DNA of 64,000 bases from CAIVPM01 sp964615145 (GCA_964615145.1 CAZTOP010000001.1:1-64000), one strand, 5' to 3'; shown: positions 44,001 through 53,211, counted from the first letter of the stretch. Numbers and translations are program-made. The notes: generated by a model from the letters alone, not told the origin.

Positions 44001-45100
44001 GTTTGAGAACCCCCTCTATTATAAACCACATTGCCATTATTGACAATTGTTTTAGCATCAATAGTCGCAGTGGAGCCAGTTACTTCTAATGTGCCCCCAG
44101 CTTCAATTGTAAATGTTCCAAAAGTTGAAGTAGAAGTTCTACTCATTAATTGAGTTGTTCCTGTAACACTGGATGTCAATGTAGCTCCATTTTTAATAGT
44201 AGCTGATCCAGTACCTGCTGCACCACCACTTGGTGTAAGTCTTGTAGTAGCTGCTGTAGTGCCAGATGAAAATGTTAAACTTCTACCGCCAAATACAGTA
44301 TTTATAGTACCTGTTTGTCCAGATGATAAAGCAAATACTACATCAACTGGAAAGTTTACACTATTGCCGGTCCATTCTCCAGTATTTGTAATATTTCTGG
44401 TATTGCCAATAAACTTCAATGTTCCAACTCCGTTAGTACTTGTACACATAGTTGTATTGATAGCTGTTGAGTTTACTTGCCCAGTATAAAAAGTACCATC
44501 AACTGAAGATGTAACAGCATTGCCACTTCGAGTTACAGAGCCTGTTGTTGTGCCACTTGTTGTTGATGTAATATTAGCATTGGTTAATGCATAAGTAAAA
44601 GTAGTAGATGTAGGAACAGTTGCAATAGTGTATGTTCCATTTACAGGTGCAAGTGTACCAGAAAGACCATTTATGATTACAGAAGTGCCAACAGTTAATC
44701 CATGTGCAACCGATGTAGTAATGGTTACAACGTTGCTTGTTAAAGCTCCTGTAGAAATTTGGAACGAATTGTAAGTACGAATTTTACCGCTAACTTCTAA
44801 TGTGTTACTACCAATAGCTAAACTATCGGTTGTTTGTAAATGTAAATCATTACAACTAGCAGTAGATACATCCACAATAATTTGATGTAGACTTTGTATG
44901 TAAACGTTATTGCTAGCAGTCGGTGGTGTGCTAGGTGTTGTCCAATTTCCACTTCCATCTCTAACTTGCCAAGTGCTGTTAATAGACCAGTTTCCAGAAC
45001 CTGCAGAACGATAGTCGCCAGCAGTAGCTGTTTGTGAGATACTTTTTTGTGTGATAAATGCAAAGAGCACAATCAAACACATTTTCATAATAGATTTCAT
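41042..45100 (-). CDS. Giant T9SS-exported repeat protein
   Basis: 1352 residues with a signal peptide (1-22, ending SISQ). The N-terminus (DYRSAGSGNWSINSTWQVRDG, then NVYIQSLHQIIVDV) is the usual opening of long surface beta-helix proteins of this phylum. Around 115-175 there is an FCCH-type repeat (VVTITTSVAHGLTVGTSVII). Residues ~200-950 are Thr/Ser/Gly/Asn-rich beta-helix-like repeats, followed by Ig-like modules and a type A sorting domain (FTIYPNPAKS ... QKIIVE). No catalytic motif is recognised; it could be an adhesin or glycan-binding scaffold. It is downstream of the lyase genes with a gap of 39 bp to the next T9SS gene and no terminator between. Confidence 0.82.
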   Translation of the reverse strand: MKSIMKMCLIVLFAFITQKSISQTATAGDYRSAGSGNWSINSTWQVRDGSGNWTTPSTPPTASNNVYIQSLHQIIVDVSTASCNDLHLQTTDSLAIGSNTLEVSGKIRTYNSFQISTGALTSNVVTITTSVAHGLTVGTSVIINGLSGTLAPVNGTYTIATVPTSTTFTYALTNANITSTTSGTTTGSVTRSGNAVTSSVDGTFYTGQVNSTAINTTMCTSTNGVGTLKFIGNTRNITNTGEWTGNSVNFPVDVVFALSSGQTGTINTVFGGRSLTFSSGTTAATTRLTPSGGAAGTGSATIKNGATLTSSVTGTTQLMSRTSTSTFGTFTIEAGGTLEVTGSTATIDAKTIVNNGNVVYNRGGSQTLLAKGASTDVSPNNSADFNSYTNLTLKSSTAKTIPSGITINVSGTLTLAGSSSCILASTGGSSLTYSPGATLALSGTSSIGIGTTNLEWPASNGPTNILVTANTLSFVANAGISRVITGNFTLNGGNFTVNTGNTLTFGNGARLYRSHSTSAFNANSGTYVFGTAPTDVIYLTINPGLDSTITSGNEFVSNPVGTYGSLTIGANSNYRLTGGRTFTDLNNSGKLILAPTSTMTLTINGNLSGSGTISGHDSASITIGGVGNGSSGSLNFTSGSQVVNNLTVDKTGTNGSVSITQPITINRNLGLSNGTLSGGTNVITLRGGVTGSGVYTASSGGKLVLNGTTNTGTTALSSATLANVELASNGYYLAGSPTITGTFDLKSFVLTTNGSTLAISSTGNIARTNGWVFGNLRKNISTGNNVSRSFEIGDSLNYLPATVSFSNVSVAGDFAVKTVKNASLEPNYATSPLSSTNYVNRYWSTSSTNGLVYTDYSLNLNYISTDLVGTATSASVIAAKYFTDWTISSVSAGTYSNTLNNVTSTGNFLLGKCGTSVTPSVSISTASNTVCSGSNVSFNANATNGGSSPNFEWFKNGGSVGSSSSITFLSGTLNNNDVISCVLTANNTCQTSATANSNTIQLTVNPSPAVAQITNSVGTVVTTATMCTLGSNVRYFNTTQSGSWSSDAGSVASVDSKGVVTANSNGTATISYSITSANSCVSSSSLTVTVAQATTPNAITGTNQVCVGNTTTLATTTTGGVWSSSNNRGTIDGNGIYTGSNAGAGVVRYTVTNANSCSAYASYNVTVNAIPAVPTIAYAGGTNNPQAGAPSGSFCVGKTFTVVGSPNSPAGVWSATGVASVTSGGVVTINAVGAGSIKYTYTSTGGCSSSRTISGNGFTCAARGVNTVNNQLSSLNDFTIYPNPAKSVINLKVETLVGTGSITITDLYGKILKNIPMSMGNNSIDIANLTKGMYFVSMITNDGKKTQKIIVE
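41343..41842. repeat. 500-bp near-identical block, copy 2
   Basis: Partner of 38523-39022; see that entry. Same orientation and same reading frame in its host gene. Confidence 0.95.
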
Positions 45101-45139
45101 AATCGTTTTTTTTTTTGAATTGTTAAATAAAAATTGTTA

Positions 45140-47827
45140 TTATTTTTTTATAAATAAGATGCTATTGCTTTTACCATTTAAGGTTAGATTAGTAATAGAG
45201 TAATTACCGTTTGGTAGCTTAGAAATATCTAAAGTTTGTACTTGAGAGTTAGCTATTTTTTGAAAGACAATTTTGCCAGATATGTCAATTATCTTTAATA
45301 TGGATCCTGTTTCAATTCCACTTACTATAATTTCATTAGAAGTTGGATTTGGATAAACAGATATTTTGATTTCTGTTTGAATTGACACTTTCAATATGCT
45401 TGAATATTGTTTTTTACCACTTTTATCTACAGCAACAATTCTATAAAAATATATTCCAGGTGTAAGATTTAAGTCAGAATATTCATACTTACCTTCAGCA
45501 TTGCTTGTGAACAACAATATGGCAATCTTATTATAGTTTCTACCATCACTGCTTCGTTCAATATAATATTTTTCAACATTGATTTCGTTTGCAACAAACC
45601 AGTTAATTGTAGCACTACTATTTTTTACAGAACTGTTTACACCTAAAAACTTTACTGGTAAAATATCTCCAAATTTGCCTACAGCAAAAGCTTGAAAATT
45701 ACTAAATGTATCTGTGGCAAAATTTTGTGTATTATTAGCAGTTAGTGATTTAGCTATGCTCCAGTTTGTGCCATCATATGCAGAAATACCTACCAAATTA
45801 TCTGCTAAACTTAAAAAAGTTGAACCTTCTAAATTATCTGTCCAATTTAATTTAATATCTGCTATGCCTGTTCCTTTTGTTCTGTTAATTAACCAAACCC
45901 CATCTACAATATTTTGTTTTTGAGAAGCAGAAAATGCTGTACCTGTTAAAGTGGCATCAGATGTTACTCCATTAAACGCACTAACACAGAAATTAGAAAA
46001 ATCTGTAGGAGTAATTGTTACTGGCAGATAATCTGTAGTAGTTCCAATTGGGAATAGTTTAGCTGCGTTAAAAGTATCAATTCTCAACACACCAGTTTCA
46101 GTACCATTATTAGAAGTGACAATATACTTTGCAATACTGAAAGGGCTGCCTCCAATATTATTACCATTAAATATTCTAACAGTATCGCCAGCTGTAATTG
46201 TAAATTTTCCTGATTGTAAGTTAAGGCTGCCATTTACTCTCATATTATAGTTGGTAGATACAGGGGCATTAAGTTCCAAATTTCCTATGGTCATTGATGT
46301 TGAAGCAGTGGTACTAACTCCAATAGGATAAGTTGTTGGTGCATTAATTATATAATTTGTTCCACTGGCGTAGGATAGTGTTCCAATAGTGGTTACACAG
46401 CCATTTATATTATTAAATCCATTAGGGTTGGCAGTAGCTAAGGTTGCTGCATTACTTGAAAAAGTTACAGAAACTCCAGTTGCTGTTGCAGTAGTAGGTT
46501 TTGAAAGGTTTATGTAACCTGTACCTGCTGAAAATCCTACAACATGGGTATTGGGTTGAATGCCTGCACCAGAAATTGTTAATCCTATTACACCCGAAAG
46601 AGTATTAGCAGGAACTCCGGTTATTTGGTATGAATCAGCAACTGTATTGCCTGCAACACTTGTAGCTGTGCTGTTTACTTTAGTTGCAAAAGTACCATCG
46701 CCACTAATAATGTTTGTTGCTCCAAAATCTATTTTACCAATTATGTTAGTTGCAGTATTAGCAACAATATTTTTTTGTAAAATAACATCGCTATAATTTG
46801 CCACTACAAATGTTGGGACAGTAATCGTTCCAGACCCAGAAATCGTTTGTTGTGTATTTCCACCCATTACCAAATTGTTTGTACTTCCGGATGGGGCAGA
46901 TAAAGTACCATCAACTACTAGGTTTCCCAAAACGGGTGTTTGACCACTTGTATGAGTTATTAACGAACAACCACTTTCAATAGTCAAATTTTCAATTTTG
47001 TTAAATGGACCATCTGCTGTAAATGTTGCTCCATTCTGTATAAATAGATTTCCTAAAGTTTTAGTGTTAGTCCAGGAACCAGTAGATGCAGCATTAGAAG
47101 AACGGATATAATAGTTTGAACCTGTTTTAAAGTCAATAGCTTGATAAGATGAAGTGCCTCCCATTGGACTATACTTACTTGAGCAAATTAGTTTTGAACC
47201 CGACATAAAAACTATTCCTTTTTCAAAACCTTGTGTTGCACTTCCAAATGGATAGCCAGCAGTAGCTGGAGTTGTTGAAACTGTACAAACTGCTGTACTT
47301 GTAAACACTAAAGCACCTGTTGATTGGGTTGTGATTCTACTGGTAGCTGTATTGGAAATATTTACATTTCCAGATACTAAGCCTGTTGAAACTGGTTGTA
47401 GTACTAAATTAACAGCTCCACTGTCTGAAGGGCTATTAATGCTAAATGTAGAACCTAAATTAATTACAAAATCATCACCAGTTCCACCAGAAATAGTTAG
47501 GGTTCCTGCTGTTCCACCAGTTGGTCTAGACATTACAACACTGGCATTATTTACTAGTTTAATTTGCCCACACTTGGTGCTACTAACTGTTACAGATACT
47601 GTACCTGTTATGGCTGAACTGCCTCCAATATTGGTGCCATCAAATATTAAAATATCTGTTGAGTCGGCTGCAACTCTTGATGTCCCACTTCCGTTTAAGG
47701 CAGTATTCCATCTAGAATTTGATGTAAAGGAAACTGGTCCTGTGCCGCCAACCCAATAATAAGTTGTTTGGGAGTTTACATTGCAAAATGCAATAATCAA
47801 GCTCAAAGAGAGTAAAAACTTTTTCAT
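45140..47827 (-). CDS. Large T9SS-exported surface protein
   Basis: 895 residues with a signal peptide (1-19, ending NVNSQ). It opens with TYYWVGGTGPVSFTSNSRWNT, a standard start of long Bacteroidota surface proteins, followed by beta-helix-like Gly/Thr/Asn repeats to ~residue 680. A ~95-residue fibronectin-like module (LPVKFLGVNSSVKNSSATIN ... ANEINVEKYYIERSSDG) and a type A sorting domain (ISVYPNPTSN ... SILFIKK) complete it. A related module precedes the sorting domain in the lyases at 51832 and 53212. No catalytic motif is seen. It begins 53 bp after the PL6 gene stop, on the same strand with no terminator in between, so it is probably part of the locus transcript. Confidence 0.82.
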   Translation of the reverse strand: MKKFLLSLSLIIAFCNVNSQTTYYWVGGTGPVSFTSNSRWNTALNGSGTSRVAADSTDILIFDGTNIGGSSAITGTVSVTVSSTKCGQIKLVNNASVVMSRPTGGTAGTLTISGGTGDDFVINLGSTFSINSPSDSGAVNLVLQPVSTGLVSGNVNISNTATSRITTQSTGALVFTSTAVCTVSTTPATAGYPFGSATQGFEKGIVFMSGSKLICSSKYSPMGGTSSYQAIDFKTGSNYYIRSSNAASTGSWTNTKTLGNLFIQNGATFTADGPFNKIENLTIESGCSLITHTSGQTPVLGNLVVDGTLSAPSGSTNNLVMGGNTQQTISGSGTITVPTFVVANYSDVILQKNIVANTATNIIGKIDFGATNIISGDGTFATKVNSTATSVAGNTVADSYQITGVPANTLSGVIGLTISGAGIQPNTHVVGFSAGTGYINLSKPTTATATGVSVTFSSNAATLATANPNGFNNINGCVTTIGTLSYASGTNYIINAPTTYPIGVSTTASTSMTIGNLELNAPVSTNYNMRVNGSLNLQSGKFTITAGDTVRIFNGNNIGGSPFSIAKYIVTSNNGTETGVLRIDTFNAAKLFPIGTTTDYLPVTITPTDFSNFCVSAFNGVTSDATLTGTAFSASQKQNIVDGVWLINRTKGTGIADIKLNWTDNLEGSTFLSLADNLVGISAYDGTNWSIAKSLTANNTQNFATDTFSNFQAFAVGKFGDILPVKFLGVNSSVKNSSATINWFVANEINVEKYYIERSSDGRNYNKIAILLFTSNAEGKYEYSDLNLTPGIYFYRIVAVDKSGKKQYSSILKVSIQTEIKISVYPNPTSNEIIVSGIETGSILKIIDISGKIVFQKIANSQVQTLDISKLPNGNYSITNLTLNGKSNSILFIKK

Positions 47828-47880
47828 ACTTTTTTTGTTTTTGGTTTTTGAATCGTTATTTAATGTTTATATTTCATAAT

Positions 47881-49329
47881 TTAATTTATCCAGCTTACAC
47901 CGACATCTTTTTTTTCTAATTTCCATTTAGGATTGTAGTGCATTATATCTTCTTTTTTAAGATGTATATTATGAATGGCTAATCTTTCGTTGATCATTTT
48001 TATTACTATTTCGTCTTCTTTTTTATCATAACAAAAAAATCCATTGTGTTTTTGAACTTGTTTTTCCTTAATACCATCAAATCCTTTAATTGCAATATTT
48101 CCACCATTTGTGTAAACATTATTTTTACAGTACAAATAATTTATTTTTTCATATTCTGAGATAGCTCTTGAGTCTTGTCCAATGGAATTAATAGCAAGAT
48201 TCGATACTATTGAAATGTCTTTTGGGGCTATAAAATTTTGCCCTTTACTTTTATTTCCAACTCCAACTTTAATAACTGGGCCAGCACAATTAACCAAAGT
48301 GTTATAAGCTACAATAGCACTATCTGCTGCATAATAGCCATTGATTTCAGAATTTTCAAGACCACTCATTATAACTATACCTGCTTTTAAAGCGTTAGAT
48401 TGACTAGCTTCTACATTTACAACATAGTTGTTAAATACTGTTTGGTTAGCATTAATAACTCTTAATCCTCCACTTTTGTTTCTGCCAGTTTTGCCATCTA
48501 GATAATTACTATAAACAAAGCATTTTTGACCATGCCTTAAAACCATAGCACCATCGTTTGCAATAAAAGTATTAAAGCGATATATATTGTTCCAGCTTTT
48601 ATTACTTATAATTTCCGCCTCTAATCTTTGATCTTCAAAATAATTATATTCAATAATATTAAAGCCGTGTGTAAATGATGTTTTACTATCTCCAATTCTA
48701 ATATCTTCACCTCCATTATCACTAGGTAATGTTCTAAACCCAAAATAATTATGATGAATGTAGTGATGTGTTGAAGGAGCAATATCGCTTCCTGCAATAA
48801 AGTCTTTTCCAGTTTTATATCTTACTACCAAATAAGGGCCTTGATTAGTTTTTCCCTTAAAATAACAATGGTCTACTTCATTGTGTATGCCTTGTAAACT
48901 TATCCAATTGTTATTTGCATTCAAATTGTTTGGTGTATAATCTATAACAGCACAATTGGTAATTCTACAATGATTTGAATTTTGTGAAAATGCTAATACA
49001 TCATCCTTGTCTAGGGTTGAAGTTCCTTCAAATAGAAAGCCCTCAACTTGCAGATAGTCCCCGTTTATAGAAATGATAGAAGAACCTTTAAATACAACCT
49101 TGCCAGCAGATTCTGCTTTTAAATAAATAGGTAAATTAGGAATGCCATTTACATTGGGCTTAAATGAAATTTTAGTATCAATATAAATTCCATTTTTCCA
49201 GATAATAATATCACCAGCTACAACTTTTTGCATAGCAGCATTAAACCCTTCAACGCTACTAACAGTAAGGTCTGTAGCGTTTGTAACCAAACAACTAATT
49301 AAAAATAATATGGTAAAAAGTTGTTTCAT
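47881..49329 (-). CDS. PL6 polysaccharide lyase (alginate lyase / chondroitinase B family)
   Basis: 482 residues with a signal peptide (1-18, ending TNAT) and a right-handed parallel beta-helix. Family PL6 motifs are NGGEDIRIG (Ca2+-binding Glu), EAEIISNKS with the catalytic base Lys, and VLRHGQ with the catalytic Arg. PL6 enzymes cleave alginate (often polyMG or polyG) or dermatan sulphate by beta-elimination; the neighbouring genes favour alginate. There is no T9SS tail, so it is probably periplasmic, in contrast to the PL6 at 53212. Its ATG shares one base with the MFS stop codon (TAATG), implying translational coupling. Confidence 0.92.
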   Translation of the reverse strand: MKQLFTILFLISCLVTNATDLTVSSVEGFNAAMQKVVAGDIIIWKNGIYIDTKISFKPNVNGIPNLPIYLKAESAGKVVFKGSSIISINGDYLQVEGFLFEGTSTLDKDDVLAFSQNSNHCRITNCAVIDYTPNNLNANNNWISLQGIHNEVDHCYFKGKTNQGPYLVVRYKTGKDFIAGSDIAPSTHHYIHHNYFGFRTLPSDNGGEDIRIGDSKTSFTHGFNIIEYNYFEDQRLEAEIISNKSWNNIYRFNTFIANDGAMVLRHGQKCFVYSNYLDGKTGRNKSGGLRVINANQTVFNNYVVNVEASQSNALKAGIVIMSGLENSEINGYYAADSAIVAYNTLVNCAGPVIKVGVGNKSKGQNFIAPKDISIVSNLAINSIGQDSRAISEYEKINYLYCKNNVYTNGGNIAIKGFDGIKEKQVQKHNGFFCYDKKEDEIVIKMINERLAIHNIHLKKEDIMHYNPKWKLEKKDVGVSWIN

Positions 49330-50816
49330 TAAACTGTTGTTTTTTTTGTTTTATTGCTAAAGAAAAATACACTGAATATACCCATTGGAATTAATAGAGT
49401 ACCCATTATAAAGAATGGAGTCCAGTTGTTTCCTGCAGTAATGTAAGGGACTAAAAACATTGTACATATTGTGCCTAGTACAGCAGCGGCTCCACCTAAT
49501 CCTGATAATGAACCAACTGTTTTTCCAGAATGAAAATCGCTTGGTAGGGTTTGCACATTCACGATTGCAAATTGAAATCCAGCCAGAATAAAACCCATAA
49601 TTAATACAGCACTTAAGGCCGTACTTGCAAAAGCTGCAGCTATCATTGCAGGAAGAATTATACAAGCACCAATTATGATAGCAGTATTTCTTGCAGTATT
49701 TACATCTTTCCCCTTTTTCATTAAATAGCCAGAAAACCATCCACCTACAATTGCTCCAATAGCTGCACCAACATAAGGTACCCAAGCAGAAAAAGCAACT
49801 TGTTTAATATCTAGTTTAAATTTATTGGTAAGATATACAGGCAGCCAAGCAACAAACATCCACCAGATTGGATCTAAGAAAAAACGACCTAAAATAACTG
49901 CATAACTTTTTTTGTCTCTTAACAACTCTGCCCAAGTTTTTGCAATATCATTTTGATTTTTATTTTCAGGTTGTCCTGCTAGAATATATTGCTTTTCCTT
50001 TTCTGTAATCCAAGGGTGTTCCGAAGGTTTTTTCTTGTTTATAATCAGCCATGGAATGATCCACAAAATTCCCAATGAGCCTACAATCATAAATGTTTTT
50101 TGCCATCCAAATTCTAAGAATAACATAGAAATTATAATAGGTGCAAGAATATTTCCAATTGACCCACCCGCTCCAAATAATCCTTGTGCCAATGCTCGTT
50201 CTTTTACAGGAAACCATTCAGCATTCGATTTAACGGTTCCTGGCCAAGGTCCAGCCTCTCCTAATCCCAATAAAACTCTAAAAAAACTTAGTGATGCTAC
50301 ACCACGTGCTAATGAAGTAAACATATCAGCAGTACCCCAAATAACAGCACTCATTACAAAGCCTTTTCTTGTCCCTATTTTATCATAAATTTTTCCAGAC
50401 ACTAACTGACTTATGCCATAAGCGACCATAAAAAACATATAGATATAAGAGTACAATTTCTTAAGTTTATCATCAATCACACTTTGTTTGTCATCTAAGT
50501 TAACCAAGCCTAATTCATAAGCAATTCCGCCTTTTTTTATAGATTGAATATTGTTGTTTGGCAATACAACAATATTTTTATATTCTACTGTTTTTGTTGT
50601 TCCATCGTTATTATAAAGCTTATAGGTACTATCTTTCAAGCTAAATACAGCACAGTTCACTTTTTCATTTACTTCTTGTTCTGATTGTAATAAAGTGTAT
50701 TCTGTTTTAATATTAGCAACCCACATATAGTTTAGTGTGCCTCTATCAAGATAGTTGATGATGGTTATTAAAACCACCAACCCCAAAACCCACCAACGCA
50801 AACCTTTAACTTTCAT
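49329..50816 (-). CDS. MFS hexuronate transporter (ExuT-like) with a large first loop
   Basis: 495 residues, 12 predicted membrane helices of the anion:cation symporter/ExuT branch: NYLDRGTLNY at the end of helix 1, GKIYDKIGTRKG between helices 2 and 3, FFRVLLGLGEAGPWPGTVK, and RALAQGLFGAGGSIGNI. Such permeases carry glucuronate, galacturonate or the unsaturated and ketouronate products of lyases across the inner membrane. Between helix 1 and helix 2 (residues ~40-118) there is an extra ~80-residue domain, predicted periplasmic, ending GGIAYELGLVNLDD; most family members have only a short loop. Location between lyase genes fits import of alginate monouronate. Confidence 0.9.
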   Translation of the reverse strand: MKVKGLRWWVLGLVVLITIINYLDRGTLNYMWVANIKTEYTLLQSEQEVNEKVNCAVFSLKDSTYKLYNNDGTTKTVEYKNIVVLPNNNIQSIKKGGIAYELGLVNLDDKQSVIDDKLKKLYSYIYMFFMVAYGISQLVSGKIYDKIGTRKGFVMSAVIWGTADMFTSLARGVASLSFFRVLLGLGEAGPWPGTVKSNAEWFPVKERALAQGLFGAGGSIGNILAPIIISMLFLEFGWQKTFMIVGSLGILWIIPWLIINKKKPSEHPWITEKEKQYILAGQPENKNQNDIAKTWAELLRDKKSYAVILGRFFLDPIWWMFVAWLPVYLTNKFKLDIKQVAFSAWVPYVGAAIGAIVGGWFSGYLMKKGKDVNTARNTAIIIGACIILPAMIAAAFASTALSAVLIMGFILAGFQFAIVNVQTLPSDFHSGKTVGSLSGLGGAAAVLGTICTMFLVPYITAGNNWTPFFIMGTLLIPMGIFSVFFFSNKTKKTTV

Positions 50817-50837
50817 ATAGCTTTTAAATCGTTTTGT

Positions 50838-51827
50838 TTATTCGCTTAATTCAATATTTGAAATGCCTTTTTCTGCACTGTTAACAATATTATTTTTATA
50901 CACTTTATTACCAATGGCTTTACCTTTTTTGCTTTCAATCGTTATATTAATTCCATAGCCGTTTGCGTTCACATTACAAGTATTATTTTTAAAAATATTG
51001 TAACACCCCCAACCATCAACTGCACAGTGAACTTGGTAACCATCGGTTAATACAGATCCTTTAGGGTTAAAACCCACATTGTTTTCTATTAAATAACCAT
51101 TTCCTTTAATATCCATCCAACTATCACCACTATTTGCTCCTGTGATGCCTGTTGAGTTAAAAGAATTGCCTAGTATTTTGCCACCAGTTGTTCCTTCTTT
51201 TACATCAATACATTCTGCGGTTATATTAGGTCCTATAATGTTATTGATAATAACATTTGAATCAGACTTATCTTCTAATTCATTTGTATATTTATGCCAA
51301 TTACTCACTGCAGAACCTATGTAAACTCCTTCGCCATAATCAGCAGTTTTTAAACCCGTGTTATAAATATTGCATTGCTGTAAAATATTATGAGATGAAA
51401 ATCTTCTAAAGTGAATCGCTTCCTCGCCGATAGTATGTACTGTTAGATTTTCAATAATATTGTAATTGGCTCCATCACACATTAAACCCTTTAACCCATT
51501 AGTGATAGTAATGTTTTTTATTTGCCAATAATTAGCTTGTAAATACAACACATATCCAGTTTCGGTAGTGTTGCCATTTAAAATAACTTTTCCTTTTGCA
51601 TATAATTTAATGGGCAAATCTGCTGTTCCATTTACTGTTGCAGGAATAATAAAATTTCCATTATAAACACCTTCGTTTATTACAATTTCATCACCTGCCT
51701 TTGCATTTTTTAAAGCTTGATGTAACCCCGTTGCATTGTTAACTTCTGTATATTTCACAACAACCTTTTGTTGAGCAGCACAGCTGCAACAAAAAATAAA
51801 TATTGATATAATAGTTGTTGTTTTCAT
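50838..51827 (-). CDS. Right-handed beta-helix lipoprotein, possible lyase
   Basis: 329 residues with a lipoprotein-type signal (IFCCSCAAQ, Cys at 14-16). The rest is a parallel beta-helix with repeated N-x-I-x-N-N patterns (NYWQIKNITITNG, NYNIIENLTVH, SHNILQQCNIYN, NVIINNIIGPNI), starting with the GLHQALKNAKAGDEIVINEGVYNG segment common to pectate-lyase-like and PL6-like helices. It lacks the PL6 NKS and RHG motifs, so it belongs to another beta-helix family (PL9/PL31 or non-catalytic). Position in the operon, 21 bp before the MFS gene, suggests a periplasmic or outer-membrane role on the same glycan. Confidence 0.8.
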   Translation of the reverse strand: MKTTTIISIFIFCCSCAAQQKVVVKYTEVNNATGLHQALKNAKAGDEIVINEGVYNGNFIIPATVNGTADLPIKLYAKGKVILNGNTTETGYVLYLQANYWQIKNITITNGLKGLMCDGANYNIIENLTVHTIGEEAIHFRRFSSHNILQQCNIYNTGLKTADYGEGVYIGSAVSNWHKYTNELEDKSDSNVIINNIIGPNITAECIDVKEGTTGGKILGNSFNSTGITGANSGDSWMDIKGNGYLIENNVGFNPKGSVLTDGYQVHCAVDGWGCYNIFKNNTCNVNANGYGINITIESKKGKAIGNKVYKNNIVNSAEKGISNIELSE

Positions 51828-51831
51828 TAAA

Positions 51832-53211
51832 TTAGTGAGTAATGATTAATGTTTGTTGATTAATGATTTGATTATTTTTTATTAATTGAATATGATAGAA
51901 ACCGTTTAAAAATTCTTTTGTTGAAATATTTATTGATGAACCTAGTAATGCAATTTTTTTTATTTCCTTGCCCAAAGAATTGCTAATAACAATAGAAAGT
52001 TGATTGCTATTTTCATTAGTGTAAAGTGTTATAGAGTTTTTTGTTGGATTTGGATATATTAAAAAAGTATTTGTTCGATTGCTGACTAGTGAAATAATAT
52101 TGGAATAGACATAACTTCCACTTTTATCAATTAATTTTAAACGATAGAATTGTTTTTTTTCAGTGTTATGACACACGAATTCGTAAGTGTTCAAGCCTGA
52201 AGCTTTAATATTTCCTATTTTACTGAATTCGTTACCACTATTACTATATTCTATTTGATACTCATCAAAATTAATTTCGTTTTGTACGGACCATTGTAAT
52301 AGAATATTTTTATCGAGAGCCGTTGCTTTAAAATTGTTAACGGTTACTGGTAATACTCCTTCTTGAATAGAAATCGATGCAATTCTAATTGAGTCATCTC
52401 TTAGATATGCAGGACTATTTAAGCTTCTATATATGCCCCATTTAGGTCTTATAAAAGTATTGCTGGGTCTTATGGTTCTAATGTTCGAATTCGTATATGA
52501 AAAAATATTTGAACCATCACTCTCTTTGTTTATTGTAATGCTGTAAGTTCCATTTGTGCCAATGTTAATAACTTCTGTTACATTAACCCAGGTGCCCAAA
52601 AATTCATTTAAATTTTTTGAAACTAAGGTATTTGCTGCATTGCTACTATCAAATACATATAATAGTTGTAATGAATTTGATGAAGTTCCATACCTAGCAG
52701 TTAAAGTAAATATAGGGTCACCTTCATCTCCACCAACAGCTTTAATTTGATGAATATGTGAAAAATTAGGCGATGGTTGAAATTCAGTTGGGAGTCTGAA
52801 TTTCCATTTATATGTTACAGTTTCACCAACTGTTCCTTTAAGATTTGCAGGAGATGATTCGTAAGTTTTTATTTCTACTCTTTGTCTGTCAAAATTCATA
52901 CATCTATCGTTGTCGGCAGTAGTTGTTGTAATAGGAAATGTAGTTGGAACATGTATGTAAAACTCGAAAACATATTTGTTTAAAGTAGCATCCCAAACCT
53001 CTGCAATATGTCTACCAAAGGATGGATGACTTGTACATTGATCTGGAGTTTCTACAGCCGTATAACCAGGTGCTAAAACACTATTGATAAGCTCATAGGT
53101 TTGTCCAGGTCCGTTTGCTTCAAGTGTAACCTGTGCATCAATAAATGCGGGCATTCCAACGAAAAATATCGTTTTGAATAAAATAGATAGTATGTTATTT
53201 TTTTTACTCAC
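51832..53211 (-). CDS. Jelly-roll polysaccharide-lyase-like protein with T9SS tail
   Basis: 459 residues, signal peptide (1-26, ending FIDAQ). Residues ~28-290 are the same lyase-like domain as in the gene at 38222, with FDRQRVEIKTYE, HIHQIKAVGGDEGDPIF and RPKWGIYRS. A fibronectin-like linker (LPVTVNNFKATALDKNILLQ) and a type A sorting domain (LIYPNPTKNS ... QTLIITH) follow, without the Ig-like modules of the other copy. The motif order is that of jelly-roll beta-eliminases, so an endo-acting surface lyase is the best guess; activity is not established. The stop codon is directly followed by the next gene (4-bp gap) and the start abuts the PL6 stop. Confidence 0.83.
   Translation of the reverse strand: MSKKNNILSILFKTIFFVGMPAFIDAQVTLEANGPGQTYELINSVLAPGYTAVETPDQCTSHPSFGRHIAEVWDATLNKYVFEFYIHVPTTFPITTTTADNDRCMNFDRQRVEIKTYESSPANLKGTVGETVTYKWKFRLPTEFQPSPNFSHIHQIKAVGGDEGDPIFTLTARYGTSSNSLQLLYVFDSSNAANTLVSKNLNEFLGTWVNVTEVINIGTNGTYSITINKESDGSNIFSYTNSNIRTIRPSNTFIRPKWGIYRSLNSPAYLRDDSIRIASISIQEGVLPVTVNNFKATALDKNILLQWSVQNEINFDEYQIEYSNSGNEFSKIGNIKASGLNTYEFVCHNTEKKQFYRLKLIDKSGSYVYSNIISLVSNRTNTFLIYPNPTKNSITLYTNENSNQLSIVISNSLGKEIKKIALLGSSINISTKEFLNGFYHIQLIKNNQIINQQTLIITH

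Noticed and set aside
49357..49785. Second-frame open reading frame within the MFS gene
   Set aside because: Cys/Trp-rich out-of-frame translation with no family resemblance; the MFS frame explains the sequence.
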